Positions 18,401 through 25,833 of a stretch of 64,000 nucleotides of DNA are shown here, piece by piece (the stretch's first letter is position 1; the number at the start of each line of letters is the position of its first letter). The position numbers and the translations under genes were made by a program. Under the pieces are notes generated by a model. It had not been told where the DNA came from, made no database searches, and was given only the letters and a program-made list of their open reading frames with translations. The DNA comes from Hyphomicrobiales bacterium (GTDB taxonomy: Bacteria > Pseudomonadota > Alphaproteobacteria > Rhizobiales > Rhizobiaceae), in contig UCEY01000055.1 of NCBI GenBank assembly GCA_900471605.1, positions 1,993 to 65,992 of the forward strand, written 5' to 3'.

Positions 18401-18600
18401 TCCGTCGTTGCTCGCAGATCGCTGCGGAAGCTTTCGGTATACCGGTGATCGACCATCACGGCGATTGCGATCACCGTCAGGGTTATAACGAACGCGATTG
18501 CCGTCGGAGCCTTGGTGCTTCGCACGAGGCCCAGTGATTTGGAACCGGACGACGGCCAGAATTTCACGCGCGCGAACCTTTTCATTAACCCTTGTGGCAT
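15409..18600 (-). CDS. Membrane CHASE-PAS-PAS-GGDEF-EAL cyclic-di-GMP protein
   Basis: A 1063-residue signalling protein. A transmembrane helix (about residues 30-50) is followed by a CHASE-like periplasmic sensor, a second helix near 285-305, then two PAS repeats beginning FNLAMEASNIGIWE and LDLALDSYNCGIWE. The GGDEF domain is intact (RIGGDEFVIL, near residue 717) as is the EAL domain (EALIRWNHPHHG near 843, later DDFGTGHTS and AEGVETMQ). It may both make and break c-di-GMP, or one domain may regulate the other. Start is ATG at 18600, or ATG at 18585 behind AAGGG. The ligand of the sensor is unknown. Confidence 0.9.
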   Translation of the reverse strand: MPQGLMKRFARVKFWPSSGSKSLGLVRSTKAPTAIAFVITLTVIAIAVMVDHRYTESFRSDLRATTERVGGLLARRVVTRVETDIATADHLVHALRDDAEGSADAFEHYVDKELGEAAHFSGVAIAPDFELAQFITRDGISEGASGKVGRIDLSRLANDLKSVSGRNRVSLLSGSQEGDLTLVVPVTKEEDGTDLWGAMAVLIDKQGLMEASGVTFSPATAKKPNLINLDWLNVVFRDVDRPEYFAFFGNDAIEDQSPMKWTVPVNGAHWTLLAAPRSGWDIVPPNQLGFRLAIMFAALAIIVPIFVATSLISERNRNIDALKARELNLIELSQRFNLAMEASNIGIWEVTGSSNSLFWDSRAAGLHDKPAASEGNRLYDWLGSIYPPDRTAAEAHFVNCASSNTPCSETYRVQLPDGTLRYLRSAGANYRNADGTLRTTGIVWDVTSDVVMTQTLRNAKENTDIKNAELELALDELSNREQDLEELSQRLDLALDSYNCGIWEADLRDNSAFWDERMHQLYGLAYNGRRTSREDWLHCLHPDDREAAVSAADKSVAVGEKLNSVHRIVLENGQIRYIRSVGQVHMARSGIAKIVGIAFDITADVLLAEQLKSAKDEADAKNAELELAKSRIEHNSLHDPLTLLANRRKLDMELDRLSRSSHNERQKFSILHLDLDRFKQINDTLGHAAGDAMLVHASRILSRNVRSSDIVARIGGDEFVILATSNSGAEQIAQLAQRIIAEFHQPIDFEGFACRCGVSIGIAQASGTNVDARRTLVNADIALYRAKGMGRNRYEFFTQNLQAEIVSHKRTADEVLAGIDNDEFITFYQPQFDARTNQFTGVEALIRWNHPHHGILAPDRFLKIAEDLNVSATLDHIVLETVLKDKMRWAALGIRVPKVSVNVSSKRLHDETLIDTLQSLAITPGEISFELVESIFLDESEASAAGNLERIKELGIDIEIDDFGTGHTSIVSLLKLKPKRLKIDRQLVMPIVTSPQERALVRSIIDIARSLGVETVAEGVETMQHASLLRELGCDLLQGYAFSRPLSFNDFTAAAHAGWRKAA

Positions 18601-18868
18601 GACGAAACAGCCTATGGGACGGGGGTTAATTTACGCTTTCCCCGCACCCTACAAACTTTGGCGCCATTTATTGTGGGGGAGATGCATTAAATGGTTCAGC
18701 GGAGGCGGTCCGCCTTGGTCGCAAGGCGCGCCCGGCTCTTGAAAAGCGTTAACAATCAGGTCATTACTTGTACCGAAAATGTCATGGTGAGGGGCGATTT
18801 TCGCCACAATCAGGAGGCTATCTGTGCGTCGAAACGAGACATTATCGACCTCATCAAGGCTTCCGACC

Positions 18869-19129
18869 ATGCGCATTCTGATTGCTGCACTGCTTGCCAC
18901 GGCCAGCATCTTTTCGCCCCTCAACAGCTGGGCCCAAAGTGCCGACGTCGAAGCCACGATCAAGGCCGTGGACGCAAAGGCGCTGAGCTTCACGCTCGAT
19001 GACGGCAAGATCTACAAGGTGCCCGAAGAGTTCAATTTCGAGGGCCTCAAGGCCGGCGTGAAAGTGCTCGTCTTCTACACCGTCGTCGATGGCAACCGGG
19101 TGGTCGACGACCTCGAGATCGTCCAGTAA
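18869..19129 (+). CDS. DUF1344-family exported protein
   Basis: An 86-residue protein with an N-terminal signal peptide (MRILIAALLATASIF, cleavage near SWAQ) followed by a small beta-rich domain. VEATIKAVDAKALSFTLDDG and VLVFYTVVDGNRVVDDLE match the DUF1344 pattern found across rhizobia. It probably acts in the periplasm; its function is unknown. I chose ATG at 18869 because the signal peptide begins there, with AAGG about 9 nt upstream; an earlier in-frame start at 18824 would spoil the signal. Confidence 0.82.
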   Translation: MRILIAALLATASIFSPLNSWAQSADVEATIKAVDAKALSFTLDDGKIYKVPEEFNFEGLKAGVKVLVFYTVVDGNRVVDDLEIVQ

Positions 19130-19161
19130 TACTGCAGGATCACCGAAGTATAATCTGGAAT

Positions 19162-19217
19162 GCCGGGCGCCCCTGGCCGGGCGCCCCTGGCCGGGCGCCC
19201 CTGGCCGGGCGCCTCTG
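19162..19217. repeat. Four tandem copies of a 14-bp palindromic unit
   Basis: The unit GCCGGGCGCCCCTG is repeated four times head to tail (19162, 19176, 19190, 19204), the last copy with one C-to-T change. Each unit holds the palindrome GGGCGCCC, so the array can fold into GC-rich hairpins on either strand. It lies between two convergent genes, where it could act as a bidirectional transcription end. Copy number is likely variable by slippage. Confidence 0.9.
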
Positions 19218-19226
19218 TATGTCCGG

Positions 19227-19814
19227 TCAGAGCCATTCCATCCGGTTCTTGTCGGTTTCGACTTTGAGGATACGGTCCTGCGGGGTCGGAACGGTGGCCG
19301 CTTCGTCCTCGTCGAGATTGCCGATCAGCCGGAACAGCGACCGGATCACCCCGCCATGGCTGATGCAGACGGTCGGGCCATCGAGGGATTGCAGCCAGGC
19401 GCCGATCCGCCAGCAGAGGATTTCGTAGCTTTCGGCAGACGAGCCCGGCGGTATGAAACTCCACTTCTGCTCGCCCCGCGCGATCAGACGGTCCGGGGAA
19501 ATTTGGCGGATCTCGTCGAGCGTATGGCCCTCCCAGTCACCGAAGGACACCTCGACCAGCCGTTCGTCGGTGCAGTAGGCGAGGGGATCGAGGCCCATGG
19601 CGCTCCGCAGCCGTTCCATGGTTTCGCGCGTGCGCGACAGGGGACTGGCGATGAAGCGGAAACCGTCGGCCGCTCCGATCATCTCGCGCAGCCGCTCGCC
19701 GTTGCGCGTCGCCTGGGAGCGGCCGAGCGCATTGAGCGGGATATCCTGCTGGCCCTGGAGCCGGCCTTCGGCATTCCAGTCCGTCTGCCCGTGGCGGATC
19801 ATGTAGATGAGCAC
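19227..19814 (-). CDS. Histidine phosphatase / phosphoglycerate-mutase-like protein
   Basis: The 195-residue product carries the catalytic RHG motif at the N-terminus (IYMIRHGQTDWNAEGRLQG) and a second His in VCISHGGVIRS, typical of branch-1 histidine phosphatases. Members include cofactor-dependent phosphoglycerate mutases and broad-range phosphatases such as CobC or YhfR; the substrate is not readable. The start is GTG at 19814, behind AGGGA. It is followed closely by the 14-bp tandem repeat and lies just downstream of fabI in the same direction. Confidence 0.88.
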   Translation of the reverse strand: MLIYMIRHGQTDWNAEGRLQGQQDIPLNALGRSQATRNGERLREMIGAADGFRFIASPLSRTRETMERLRSAMGLDPLAYCTDERLVEVSFGDWEGHTLDEIRQISPDRLIARGEQKWSFIPPGSSAESYEILCWRIGAWLQSLDGPTVCISHGGVIRSLFRLIGNLDEDEAATVPTPQDRILKVETDKNRMEWL

Positions 19815-19836
19815 GGCAGACGTCCCTGGAAGAGCA

Positions 19837-20655
19837 TCAGTCCTTGATGACCGAAATGTCAGGCGCGTCGACGGCCTTCATGCCGACGACATGGTAGCCG
19901 CTGTCGGCGTGATGGGTTTCGCCGGTCACCGAACGCGACAGGTCGGACAACATGTAGAGGCCGACATCGCCGACTTCCTCGATGGTGACGGTACGGCGCA
20001 GCGGCGCGTTGTATTCGTTCCATTTGAGAATGTAGCGGAAGTCGCCGATGCCCGACGCCGCGAGCGTCTTGATCGGGCCTGCCGAGATCGCGTTGACGCG
20101 GATGTTCTTCGGGCCGAGATCGACGGCGAGATATTTGACGCTCGCTTCGAGTGCCGCCTTGGCGACGCCCATGACGTTATAGTTCGGCATGACCTTTTCG
20201 GCGCCGTAATAGGTCAGCGTCAGCATCGAGCCGCCGTCGGTCATCAGCTTTTCCGCCCGCCGCGCGACCGACGTGAAGGAATAGACCGAGATTTGCATCG
20301 TCTTGGCGAAATTGTCCGCCGAGGTGTCGACGTAACGGCCGGTCAGCTCGTCCTTGTCGGAAAAGCCGATCGCATGCACCAGGAAGTCGATCTTGCCCCA
20401 GTGTTTTTCGAGGTTGCCGAAGACCTCGTCGATGGTCGATTCGTCGCCGACGTCGCAATGGCCGGCCATATAGGCGCCCAATTCGGCGGCCAGCGGCTCA
20501 ACGCGCTTCTTGAGCGCATCGCCCTGGTAGGTGAACGCAACTTCCCCGCCTTGGCTGTGGATGGCCTTGGCAATGCCCCACGCGATCGAACGGTTGTTGG
20601 CAACGCCCATGATGAGACCGCGTTTGCCTGCCATGAGGCCGGAAGCCTGAACCAT
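19837..20655 (-). CDS. fabI: Enoyl-ACP reductase FabI
   Basis: FabI reduces trans-2-enoyl-ACP with NAD(P)H in the last step of each fatty-acid elongation cycle. The 272-residue sequence is a FabI-type short-chain dehydrogenase: nucleotide loop GVANNRSIAWGIAKA and active-site Tyr149 (TYYGAEK), Tyr159 (PNYNVMG) and Lys166, equivalent to E. coli Tyr146, Tyr156 and Lys163. Length and N-terminus (ASGLMAGKRGLIMG) agree with rhizobial FabI. It is probably the target of triclosan-type inhibitors in this organism. The phosphatase gene follows 22 nt downstream. Confidence 0.95.
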   Translation of the reverse strand: MVQASGLMAGKRGLIMGVANNRSIAWGIAKAIHSQGGEVAFTYQGDALKKRVEPLAAELGAYMAGHCDVGDESTIDEVFGNLEKHWGKIDFLVHAIGFSDKDELTGRYVDTSADNFAKTMQISVYSFTSVARRAEKLMTDGGSMLTLTYYGAEKVMPNYNVMGVAKAALEASVKYLAVDLGPKNIRVNAISAGPIKTLAASGIGDFRYILKWNEYNAPLRRTVTIEEVGDVGLYMLSDLSRSVTGETHHADSGYHVVGMKAVDAPDISVIKD

Positions 20656-20806
20656 ACATAGTCCCCTGATACCTTAGATGAACGCTGCCTATGACATAGG
20701 CAGCTCTAGGGTTCAAGCTGGCTTGGATCATCTCGTGTTAGTGGCCGTAACAAAGGGTGCGCAGCGGTGAATACCGACGCAAAACTGTCATATTCGGCGG
20801 TGTTTG

Positions 20807-21934
20807 TCAGACATAGAGCCCGTGGCGCATGTGCCGCATCAGATCGGTGACCTTTTCGTTCGGCTTTTCCCACAGGACGACGCGCAGTTCGACGACCAGA
20901 TCGCCACGCCCGCCGGCATCGTTATAAAGGCCGAGACCGTCCAGCCGCACCGTCTGGTCGGAGCCGGACCAGGCCGGAATGCTGATGCTGCGGCTCCCGT
21001 CCGGCGTTTCTACCGATGCGTCGCCGCCAAGCACGGCATCTTCCAGCGAAATCGACAGGGTCGTGTGGAGGTCGAAACCTTCGACGCGGAAACGGCTGTC
21101 GCGGGCGATCTTGAGAGAGGCGAGGAGGTCGCCGGATTTCATGCCGGTGAGCTTGAGGCCCTGGCCCTTCAGCCGCGCCACGTGACCTTCCGTCATGCCT
21201 TTTTCCAGCGCCAGCCGCACTTCACGGTCATCGGCCGCCTTAAGCGTGATCGTGTTGAGCTTCAGGAGATCTTCGACGGTGACCGTCGCTTCGACGGAAA
21301 TATCCGGAGCCTTTTCCGGGGTGGGCGTCGTGCCGCGGAAGCGGCGCACGATGGAGGCGATCAGGTCGATGGCGAGTGCCGGCAGCGGCGGTCTTTCGCC
21401 GGCCGCGTCGCTTCTGGCCGGTTCGGCATGTTCGTCGGCGGCCTGCGCCTGACCGGCCGCCTGGGCCTTGACGTGGTCGGCGGCCGCGGCGCCGAATATG
21501 CGCTCGATCATGTCCTCCGGCGTTTCGCCTGCGGGGCCTGACTGATTCTGGGGCTGCGCCTGGGATTGGGCCTGCGACTGGCCGCGCGCCTGTGCCTGCG
21601 CCTTGGCGTTCTGCGCATTGGCCTTGGCGAGTTCTTCCATGACCTTTTCCGCGTTGGCCTTTGCGGCCTTGGCACGCTCGGCGGCTTCGCGGGCGGCGTT
21701 TCGCTGCTGCATGATGGTCTGGTGCATCTCGGCGGCCCTGTCGTATCGCTTGCGGCGCTCGGGGTCCTTCAGGACCTCGTAGGCCTGGCCGATTTCCGCG
21801 AAACGGCTGGTCGCAGACGGATCGTCCTGATTCTGGTCGGGGTGAACTGTCTTTGCCTTGGCGCGCCAGGCTGCCTTGATTTCTTCGGGCTCGGCATTGC
21901 GCTTCACGCCGAGGAGAGAATAGGGATCACGCAT
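20807..21934 (-). CDS. CbpA-like J-domain co-chaperone
   Basis: The 375-residue protein opens with a J domain (residues 1-70) containing the HPD motif (KTVHPDQNQ) needed to stimulate DnaK. There is no Cys-rich zinc-finger domain, unlike DnaJ itself. A long Ala/Gln/Lys-rich, probably coiled or disordered linker (about 75-150, with AQAQARGQSQAQSQAQ) leads to the substrate-binding DnaJ C-terminal beta domains from about residue 210. It resembles CbpA-type co-chaperones. It is separated from fabI by about 150 nt and runs in the same direction. Confidence 0.88.
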   Translation of the reverse strand: MRDPYSLLGVKRNAEPEEIKAAWRAKAKTVHPDQNQDDPSATSRFAEIGQAYEVLKDPERRKRYDRAAEMHQTIMQQRNAAREAAERAKAAKANAEKVMEELAKANAQNAKAQAQARGQSQAQSQAQPQNQSGPAGETPEDMIERIFGAAAADHVKAQAAGQAQAADEHAEPARSDAAGERPPLPALAIDLIASIVRRFRGTTPTPEKAPDISVEATVTVEDLLKLNTITLKAADDREVRLALEKGMTEGHVARLKGQGLKLTGMKSGDLLASLKIARDSRFRVEGFDLHTTLSISLEDAVLGGDASVETPDGSRSISIPAWSGSDQTVRLDGLGLYNDAGGRGDLVVELRVVLWEKPNEKVTDLMRHMRHGLYV

Positions 21935-22208
21935 TGTGGGACCACCGGTTACCTGAAACGGCGAGCCCCCGCTTGATCCTTGGCCCCCCGATACTCGTCA
22001 CAACTCCGACAGCCAGCCGCCGGTTCCTCATGTTCCGGGCAGACTGCTGTTTGTTCCACCAGAGCCTATGTTAGGACTTGTGAATCAGTGGTTACGCAGC
22101 CGTCAGTCGCGCGGGTTAAGGTAAACGAATCGTTTCCGGCTCGGTTTTGCGCGACGGCCCGACGCGATTCCCACGCAGCCGCGCCGGGCGGGGGAGGGGG
22201 GACCGCGA

Positions 22209-22700
22209 CTACTGGCGGTCGAAGGCGGTCAGCATCCAGTCGCCGCTGCCGGTGAGGCAGGTCTGGCCGGAGAACATCGCGATGCCCTCGTAGGAATGGC
22301 GTGTGGTGGTAAAGGCGCGGCAGATCTGCTCGCCGTTGCGGGCTTCGCGGATCTGCGACACGACCCCGGCGCTGCCGGTTGCCGTATTGGCCCACGGCAC
22401 AGAAGCCGTGCCGACCTTGGCAAGATCGGCCGAGGAGACGGCGTTGCGCACCGTCGCCTCGTCGGAAAGCGCGGCGCCCGTGTGCTGCGGCGTGCCCGGC
22501 ACGGTCCCGGTCGAGATCGTGCGGTCGACCTTTTGCGAACTCCCGAAGAGATCGAGACTGCTGGTGCAACCGGCAAGCGAAAGCCCGGTCAGGCAGAGGG
22601 CTGCTGCCCGCCTTCCGAGGAGAAACGACCTCTTTGTGCAGCTCTTCGACTTTGCTATCACTACCACCGTGCGTCCTGTCCGACGGAAAAACTCGGGCAT
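22209..22700 (-). CDS. Small outer-membrane-type lipoprotein
   Basis: A 163-residue protein with a hydrophobic leader and lipobox (LCLTGLSLAGC), so the mature lipoprotein starts at Cys45. The C-terminal part (ICRAFTTTRHSYEGIAMF, then TGSGDWMLTAF) resembles the surface-antigen proteins of the RT0821/Lpp0805 type found in rhizobia. ATG at 22700 gives an unusually long n-region; a GTG within the next 15 codons, behind AGGA, may be the true start. It diverges from pdxH across a 31-bp gap. Function unknown. Confidence 0.72.
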   Translation of the reverse strand: MPEFFRRTGRTVVVIAKSKSCTKRSFLLGRRAAALCLTGLSLAGCTSSLDLFGSSQKVDRTISTGTVPGTPQHTGAALSDEATVRNAVSSADLAKVGTASVPWANTATGSAGVVSQIREARNGEQICRAFTTTRHSYEGIAMFSGQTCLTGSGDWMLTAFDRQ

Positions 22701-22731
22701 TTTTCATAAGATTGGGAGTATTTTAGTCAAT

Positions 22732-23352
22732 ATGTCTGAAAGCGGGTTAACAACTGGTGACTTCACCGCGCAGAACGAGCCTTTCGCGCTTTTTGGCTCC
22801 TGGCTGAAGGACGCCGAGAGCTCGGAACCCAACGATCCGAATGCCGTGGCGGTTGCAACCGTCGACGAAAACGGCATGCCGAACGTCCGCATGGTCCTCC
22901 TGAAGGGTTATGACGAGAAGGGTTTCGTCTTCTACACGAATTTCGAAAGCCAGAAGGGCCGCGAGATCCTCGGCCAGAAAAAGGCGGCCATGTGTTTCCA
23001 CTGGAAGTCGCTGCGCCGCCAGGTTCGCCTGCGTGGCGAGGTGGAAGTGGTCAGCGATGCGGAGGCGGACGCCTATTACGCGTCGCGCGCCCGCGGCAGC
23101 CGCATCGGCGCCTGGGCCTCGAAACAGTCGCGCCCGCTCGAGACCCGTTTCGCGCTCGAAAAGTCGGTGGCCGAATATACCGCGAGATACGCGATCGGCG
23201 ACATTCCGCGCCCGCCTTACTGGTCCGGCTTCCGGATCAGGCCCCTGTCGATCGAATTCTGGCACGACCGCCAGTTCCGCCTGCACGACCGCATCGAATT
23301 CCGCCGCACCGTCGCCGATGGTCCCTGGGAAAAGGTGCGGATGTATCCGTAA
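22732..23352 (+). CDS. pdxH: Pyridoxamine/pyridoxine 5'-phosphate oxidase PdxH
   Basis: PdxH uses FMN and oxygen to form pyridoxal 5'-phosphate. The 206-residue product has conserved blocks: NVRMVLLKGYDEKGFVFYTN near the FMN site, AMCFHWKSLRRQVRLRG, SRGSRIGAWASKQS-like SRARGSRIGAWASKQSRP, and the C-terminal PPYWSGFRIRP with VRMYP. The start ATG 22732 precedes SESGLTTGDFT; upstream in-frame codons overlap the divergent lipoprotein. It ends 13 nt from the convergent polysaccharide deacetylase gene. Confidence 0.95.
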   Translation: MSESGLTTGDFTAQNEPFALFGSWLKDAESSEPNDPNAVAVATVDENGMPNVRMVLLKGYDEKGFVFYTNFESQKGREILGQKKAAMCFHWKSLRRQVRLRGEVEVVSDAEADAYYASRARGSRIGAWASKQSRPLETRFALEKSVAEYTARYAIGDIPRPPYWSGFRIRPLSIEFWHDRQFRLHDRIEFRRTVADGPWEKVRMYP

Positions 23353-23365
23353 AGGGAGAAGGGGC

Positions 23366-24442
23366 TCACCGCCCGATAGCGAACGGGATGCCCGATGCGA
23401 GCGCCGAGACGTAGCGCGGTTGCTGGTAATAGCCGTTGAGCGAGATGCGCGGCAGGCCGGTGAGCCTGTTCATGTATTTGGCGCAGAGCGTGCCCGGCTG
23501 CGTCGTCACCGCAACCGTAAAGCCGATCTCCCTGGCGACGGCCTGATCTCGCTCGGAAACCGCGGTGCGGCTGCCATAGGGATAGGCGATCGTGCGCGGC
23601 CGCTCGCCGGTCAGCGCCTCGATCCAGTCGGCCGACTTTTGCATTTCCGCGCGGGCATCCTCCGCCGAAAGACGGGCGACGGCGCGGTGGCTGATCGTAT
23701 GGGCGCCGAGCGAGGCCAGGGGATGGGCGGCGACCGAGCGGAGCTCCTCGGCGTTCATGGTAAGGTCGGCGGTGATCTGCAGCGGATCGACCCCGTGTTT
23801 CCTCGCCAGCGCATCGAGCCGTGAGACGGCGGTCGATTCCTCGACCTCCAGCACATAGGCGGAAAACCGGTCGAAGGCGTCGAACTTGCGTGCCTCGGAG
23901 GTAAGGTCGAGGACTTCGGAGCCGCCGCCGAAATCGAAGATCACTTCCCGTTCGCGTCCGAGCAGTTCGGCAATCGTCTCCCACCAGAGAGAATGGGTGC
24001 GTTCGGCAAATCCTCGGGTTACGAAAATGGTGAAGGGCACGTTGTGGCGGGCAAAGACGGGCAGGGCATGTTCGGCATTGTTGCGGTAGCCGTCATCGAG
24101 GGTGAAGGCCGCGAAAGGCTGTTTGGTCGGCGCGGCGAGCCGGGCCGGCACGTCGCTCAGGGGAACGAACTCGTAGCCTTCCGCCGAAAGCCGTTCGATC
24201 GCTTCGCCGAGAAAATCCGGCGTCACTTCCAGATGACCGCTCGGCTGCAGCGGGCGGCTCTGTTTCGGTCGCACGTGATGAAGCGTGAAGATGGCGCCGT
24301 GCCCGCGGGCATTGGGCATCATTCCGGCGCGCGCAAGGGCTGCGGCCATGTCGAGCCCGCCGGCGACCAGCCGTCGTTTGACATCCCGGCGCCAAAGCGC
24401 CTGAAACCTGTCCCTCGTGTTCCCCACCGCGATCACGCCCAC
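23366..24442 (-). CDS. Polysaccharide deacetylase (NodB-homology) family protein
   Basis: A 358-residue carbohydrate-esterase family 4 protein. The NodB motifs are visible: FAAFTLDDGYRNN supplies the catalytic and metal-binding Asp pair, and LGAHTISHRAV supplies the two metal His residues. TIAYPYGSRTAVSERD forms a later motif. No convincing signal peptide is seen, so its location is unclear. The first start is GTG at 24442, with another GTG two codons later; neither has a strong ribosome site. Substrate unknown: chitooligosaccharide, peptidoglycan or other N-acetylated glycan are all possible. Confidence 0.86.
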   Translation of the reverse strand: MGVIAVGNTRDRFQALWRRDVKRRLVAGGLDMAAALARAGMMPNARGHGAIFTLHHVRPKQSRPLQPSGHLEVTPDFLGEAIERLSAEGYEFVPLSDVPARLAAPTKQPFAAFTLDDGYRNNAEHALPVFARHNVPFTIFVTRGFAERTHSLWWETIAELLGREREVIFDFGGGSEVLDLTSEARKFDAFDRFSAYVLEVEESTAVSRLDALARKHGVDPLQITADLTMNAEELRSVAAHPLASLGAHTISHRAVARLSAEDARAEMQKSADWIEALTGERPRTIAYPYGSRTAVSERDQAVAREIGFTVAVTTQPGTLCAKYMNRLTGLPRISLNGYYQQPRYVSALASGIPFAIGR

Positions 24443-24513
24443 GTTACTTCGGTGAGCGCGACCCTACTCCCGCCCGGTTAAGCCTTGCTGAAGAAAGAGA
24501 GGCCTGATCTTGA

Positions 24514-25305
24514 TCAGGGCCGCAGCGCATCGAAAAGCGGCAGGCCGACGATCGCCGCCATGGCGATCAGCATGAAGCAGATCCGCCGGAACGTGCCCTC
24601 GGAGGCAAAACCGAACAATCGCGAACCGGCGATCAGGCCGAGGCCGTAACCCGGTCCGGCGATCAGCGCGAGTGTCAGGACGTCGAAGGTCAGGAGACCG
24701 CCGACAATATAGGCGGTCGCGGAAATCACCGTCGAAAGCGCGAAATAGAGGATGAGGTTGGCGCGCACGGTGAGCGGCGGAATGGCGCCGCCGAGCCAGT
24801 AGGCGACGACCGGCGGACCGGAAAGCTGCGCCGCGCCGCCGAACAGCCCGGCCAGCGCCCCGACGCCGATGGTCAGCGTCGGCTTCGGCTTGCCATGGTA
24901 ACGCCAGCCGGAAATCAGGAAGATCAGCAGGCAGAGCACCACGACCGAGATCAGCCACCTGAGCGCCGTCGGGTCGATCATCGCCAGCAGCGTCGTGCCG
25001 GCCGGCACGCCGACCAGGGTGCCGATCAGCATCGTGCCCACCTCGCGCCGGTTCGCCCGCCTCCAGCCGTCCGGCAGCATGCCGAGCGTCGTCACCCCGT
25101 CGATCACGAGCAGCAGGGCAGGGGCGATCTTCGGACCGACGGCGGCGCCTGCGAGCGGAACGAATATCAACGCGCCGCCGAAACCGGAAAACCCGCGCGC
25201 CAGCCCGGCAATCAGCGCCGAGAGGAAAAGAAAGCCGAGCTGCACCGGCCCATGGCCCGGAACCCATGCGTCCAGGAAGGCGGAAATCGGATTGGCGGGG
25301 TCCAT
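24514..25305 (-). CDS. TauE/SafE-family membrane permease
   Basis: The 263-residue protein is mostly hydrophobic, with around eight predicted membrane segments, and shows the family start FLFLSALIAGLARGFSGFGG with the mirrored C-terminal half (VGALAGLFGGAAQLSGPP). TauE/SafE proteins are proposed to move sulfur-containing or organic anions such as sulfite, sulfoacetate or taurine breakdown products. No sulfur-metabolism gene is nearby, so the substrate is open. It stands alone between the deacetylase and the MazG-like gene, which is divergent. Confidence 0.85.
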   Translation of the reverse strand: MDPANPISAFLDAWVPGHGPVQLGFLFLSALIAGLARGFSGFGGALIFVPLAGAAVGPKIAPALLLVIDGVTTLGMLPDGWRRANRREVGTMLIGTLVGVPAGTTLLAMIDPTALRWLISVVVLCLLIFLISGWRYHGKPKPTLTIGVGALAGLFGGAAQLSGPPVVAYWLGGAIPPLTVRANLILYFALSTVISATAYIVGGLLTFDVLTLALIAGPGYGLGLIAGSRLFGFASEGTFRRICFMLIAMAAIVGLPLFDALRP

Positions 25306-25445
25306 GGAAAATGCCGTGACGCGGATGGGATCGGATGGCCCGCACCTGCCGGGGTTTGGGTGACCGTGTCAAGCAGGTGTCAGGCAAACCCTCTGGACAC
25401 GGGGCGAGAATCGGCATTCTCCTGTGGATACAAAAGGAGAACACC

Positions 25446-25754
25446 ATGCTGGAGAAACTTGTCGCCCAATTCGAGGCTGCGTCCGCGGACTACGCGGAAA
25501 ACCATGGAATGCTGCGCGATCCCGACTGGTTTCTCCTGAAGCTGCAGGAGGAGATGGGCGAGCTGACCCAGGCCTGGAACCGCGCTACCGGACGCGGACG
25601 GAAGAAGGGCAGGAGCGACGAGGATCTGAATCGTGATCTTGCCGACGAGACGGCCGATCTCCTCGGCCATGTCCTGTTGTTTGCGCACAAGAACCGGATC
25701 GATCTGGCATCGGCGATCGAGCGGAAATGGCTGTTCAGGCCGGATGAAGAGTAA
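25446..25754 (+). CDS. MazG-like nucleotide pyrophosphohydrolase
   Basis: A 102-residue single-domain protein with the all-alpha NTP pyrophosphatase pattern: LLKLQEEMGELTQAWN supplies the EExxE metal-binding helix and LADETADLLGHVLLFAHK supplies the ExxD helix. Such proteins hydrolyse (d)NTPs to monophosphates and may clean up non-canonical nucleotides. The ATG at 25446 follows AAAAGGAGAACACC. It faces the end of tldD in a convergent arrangement. Confidence 0.86.
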   Translation: MLEKLVAQFEAASADYAENHGMLRDPDWFLLKLQEEMGELTQAWNRATGRGRKKGRSDEDLNRDLADETADLLGHVLLFAHKNRIDLASAIERKWLFRPDEE

Positions 25755-25833
25755 GTTTCAGGCCATAGGCCGGCAGGCGGCGCCGGCGCCGGCGGTCGAT
25801 ATGTACGTTTCCATCGCCAGGCAACCGCTCAGA

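Noticed and set aside
15400..18537. Open frame of over 1000 codons opposite the CHASE-PAS-GGDEF-EAL gene
   Set aside because: Shadow of a long GC-rich gene; no recognisable domain.
19162..19217. Possible CRISPR array
   Set aside because: The units are contiguous, with no spacers, and there are no cas genes.
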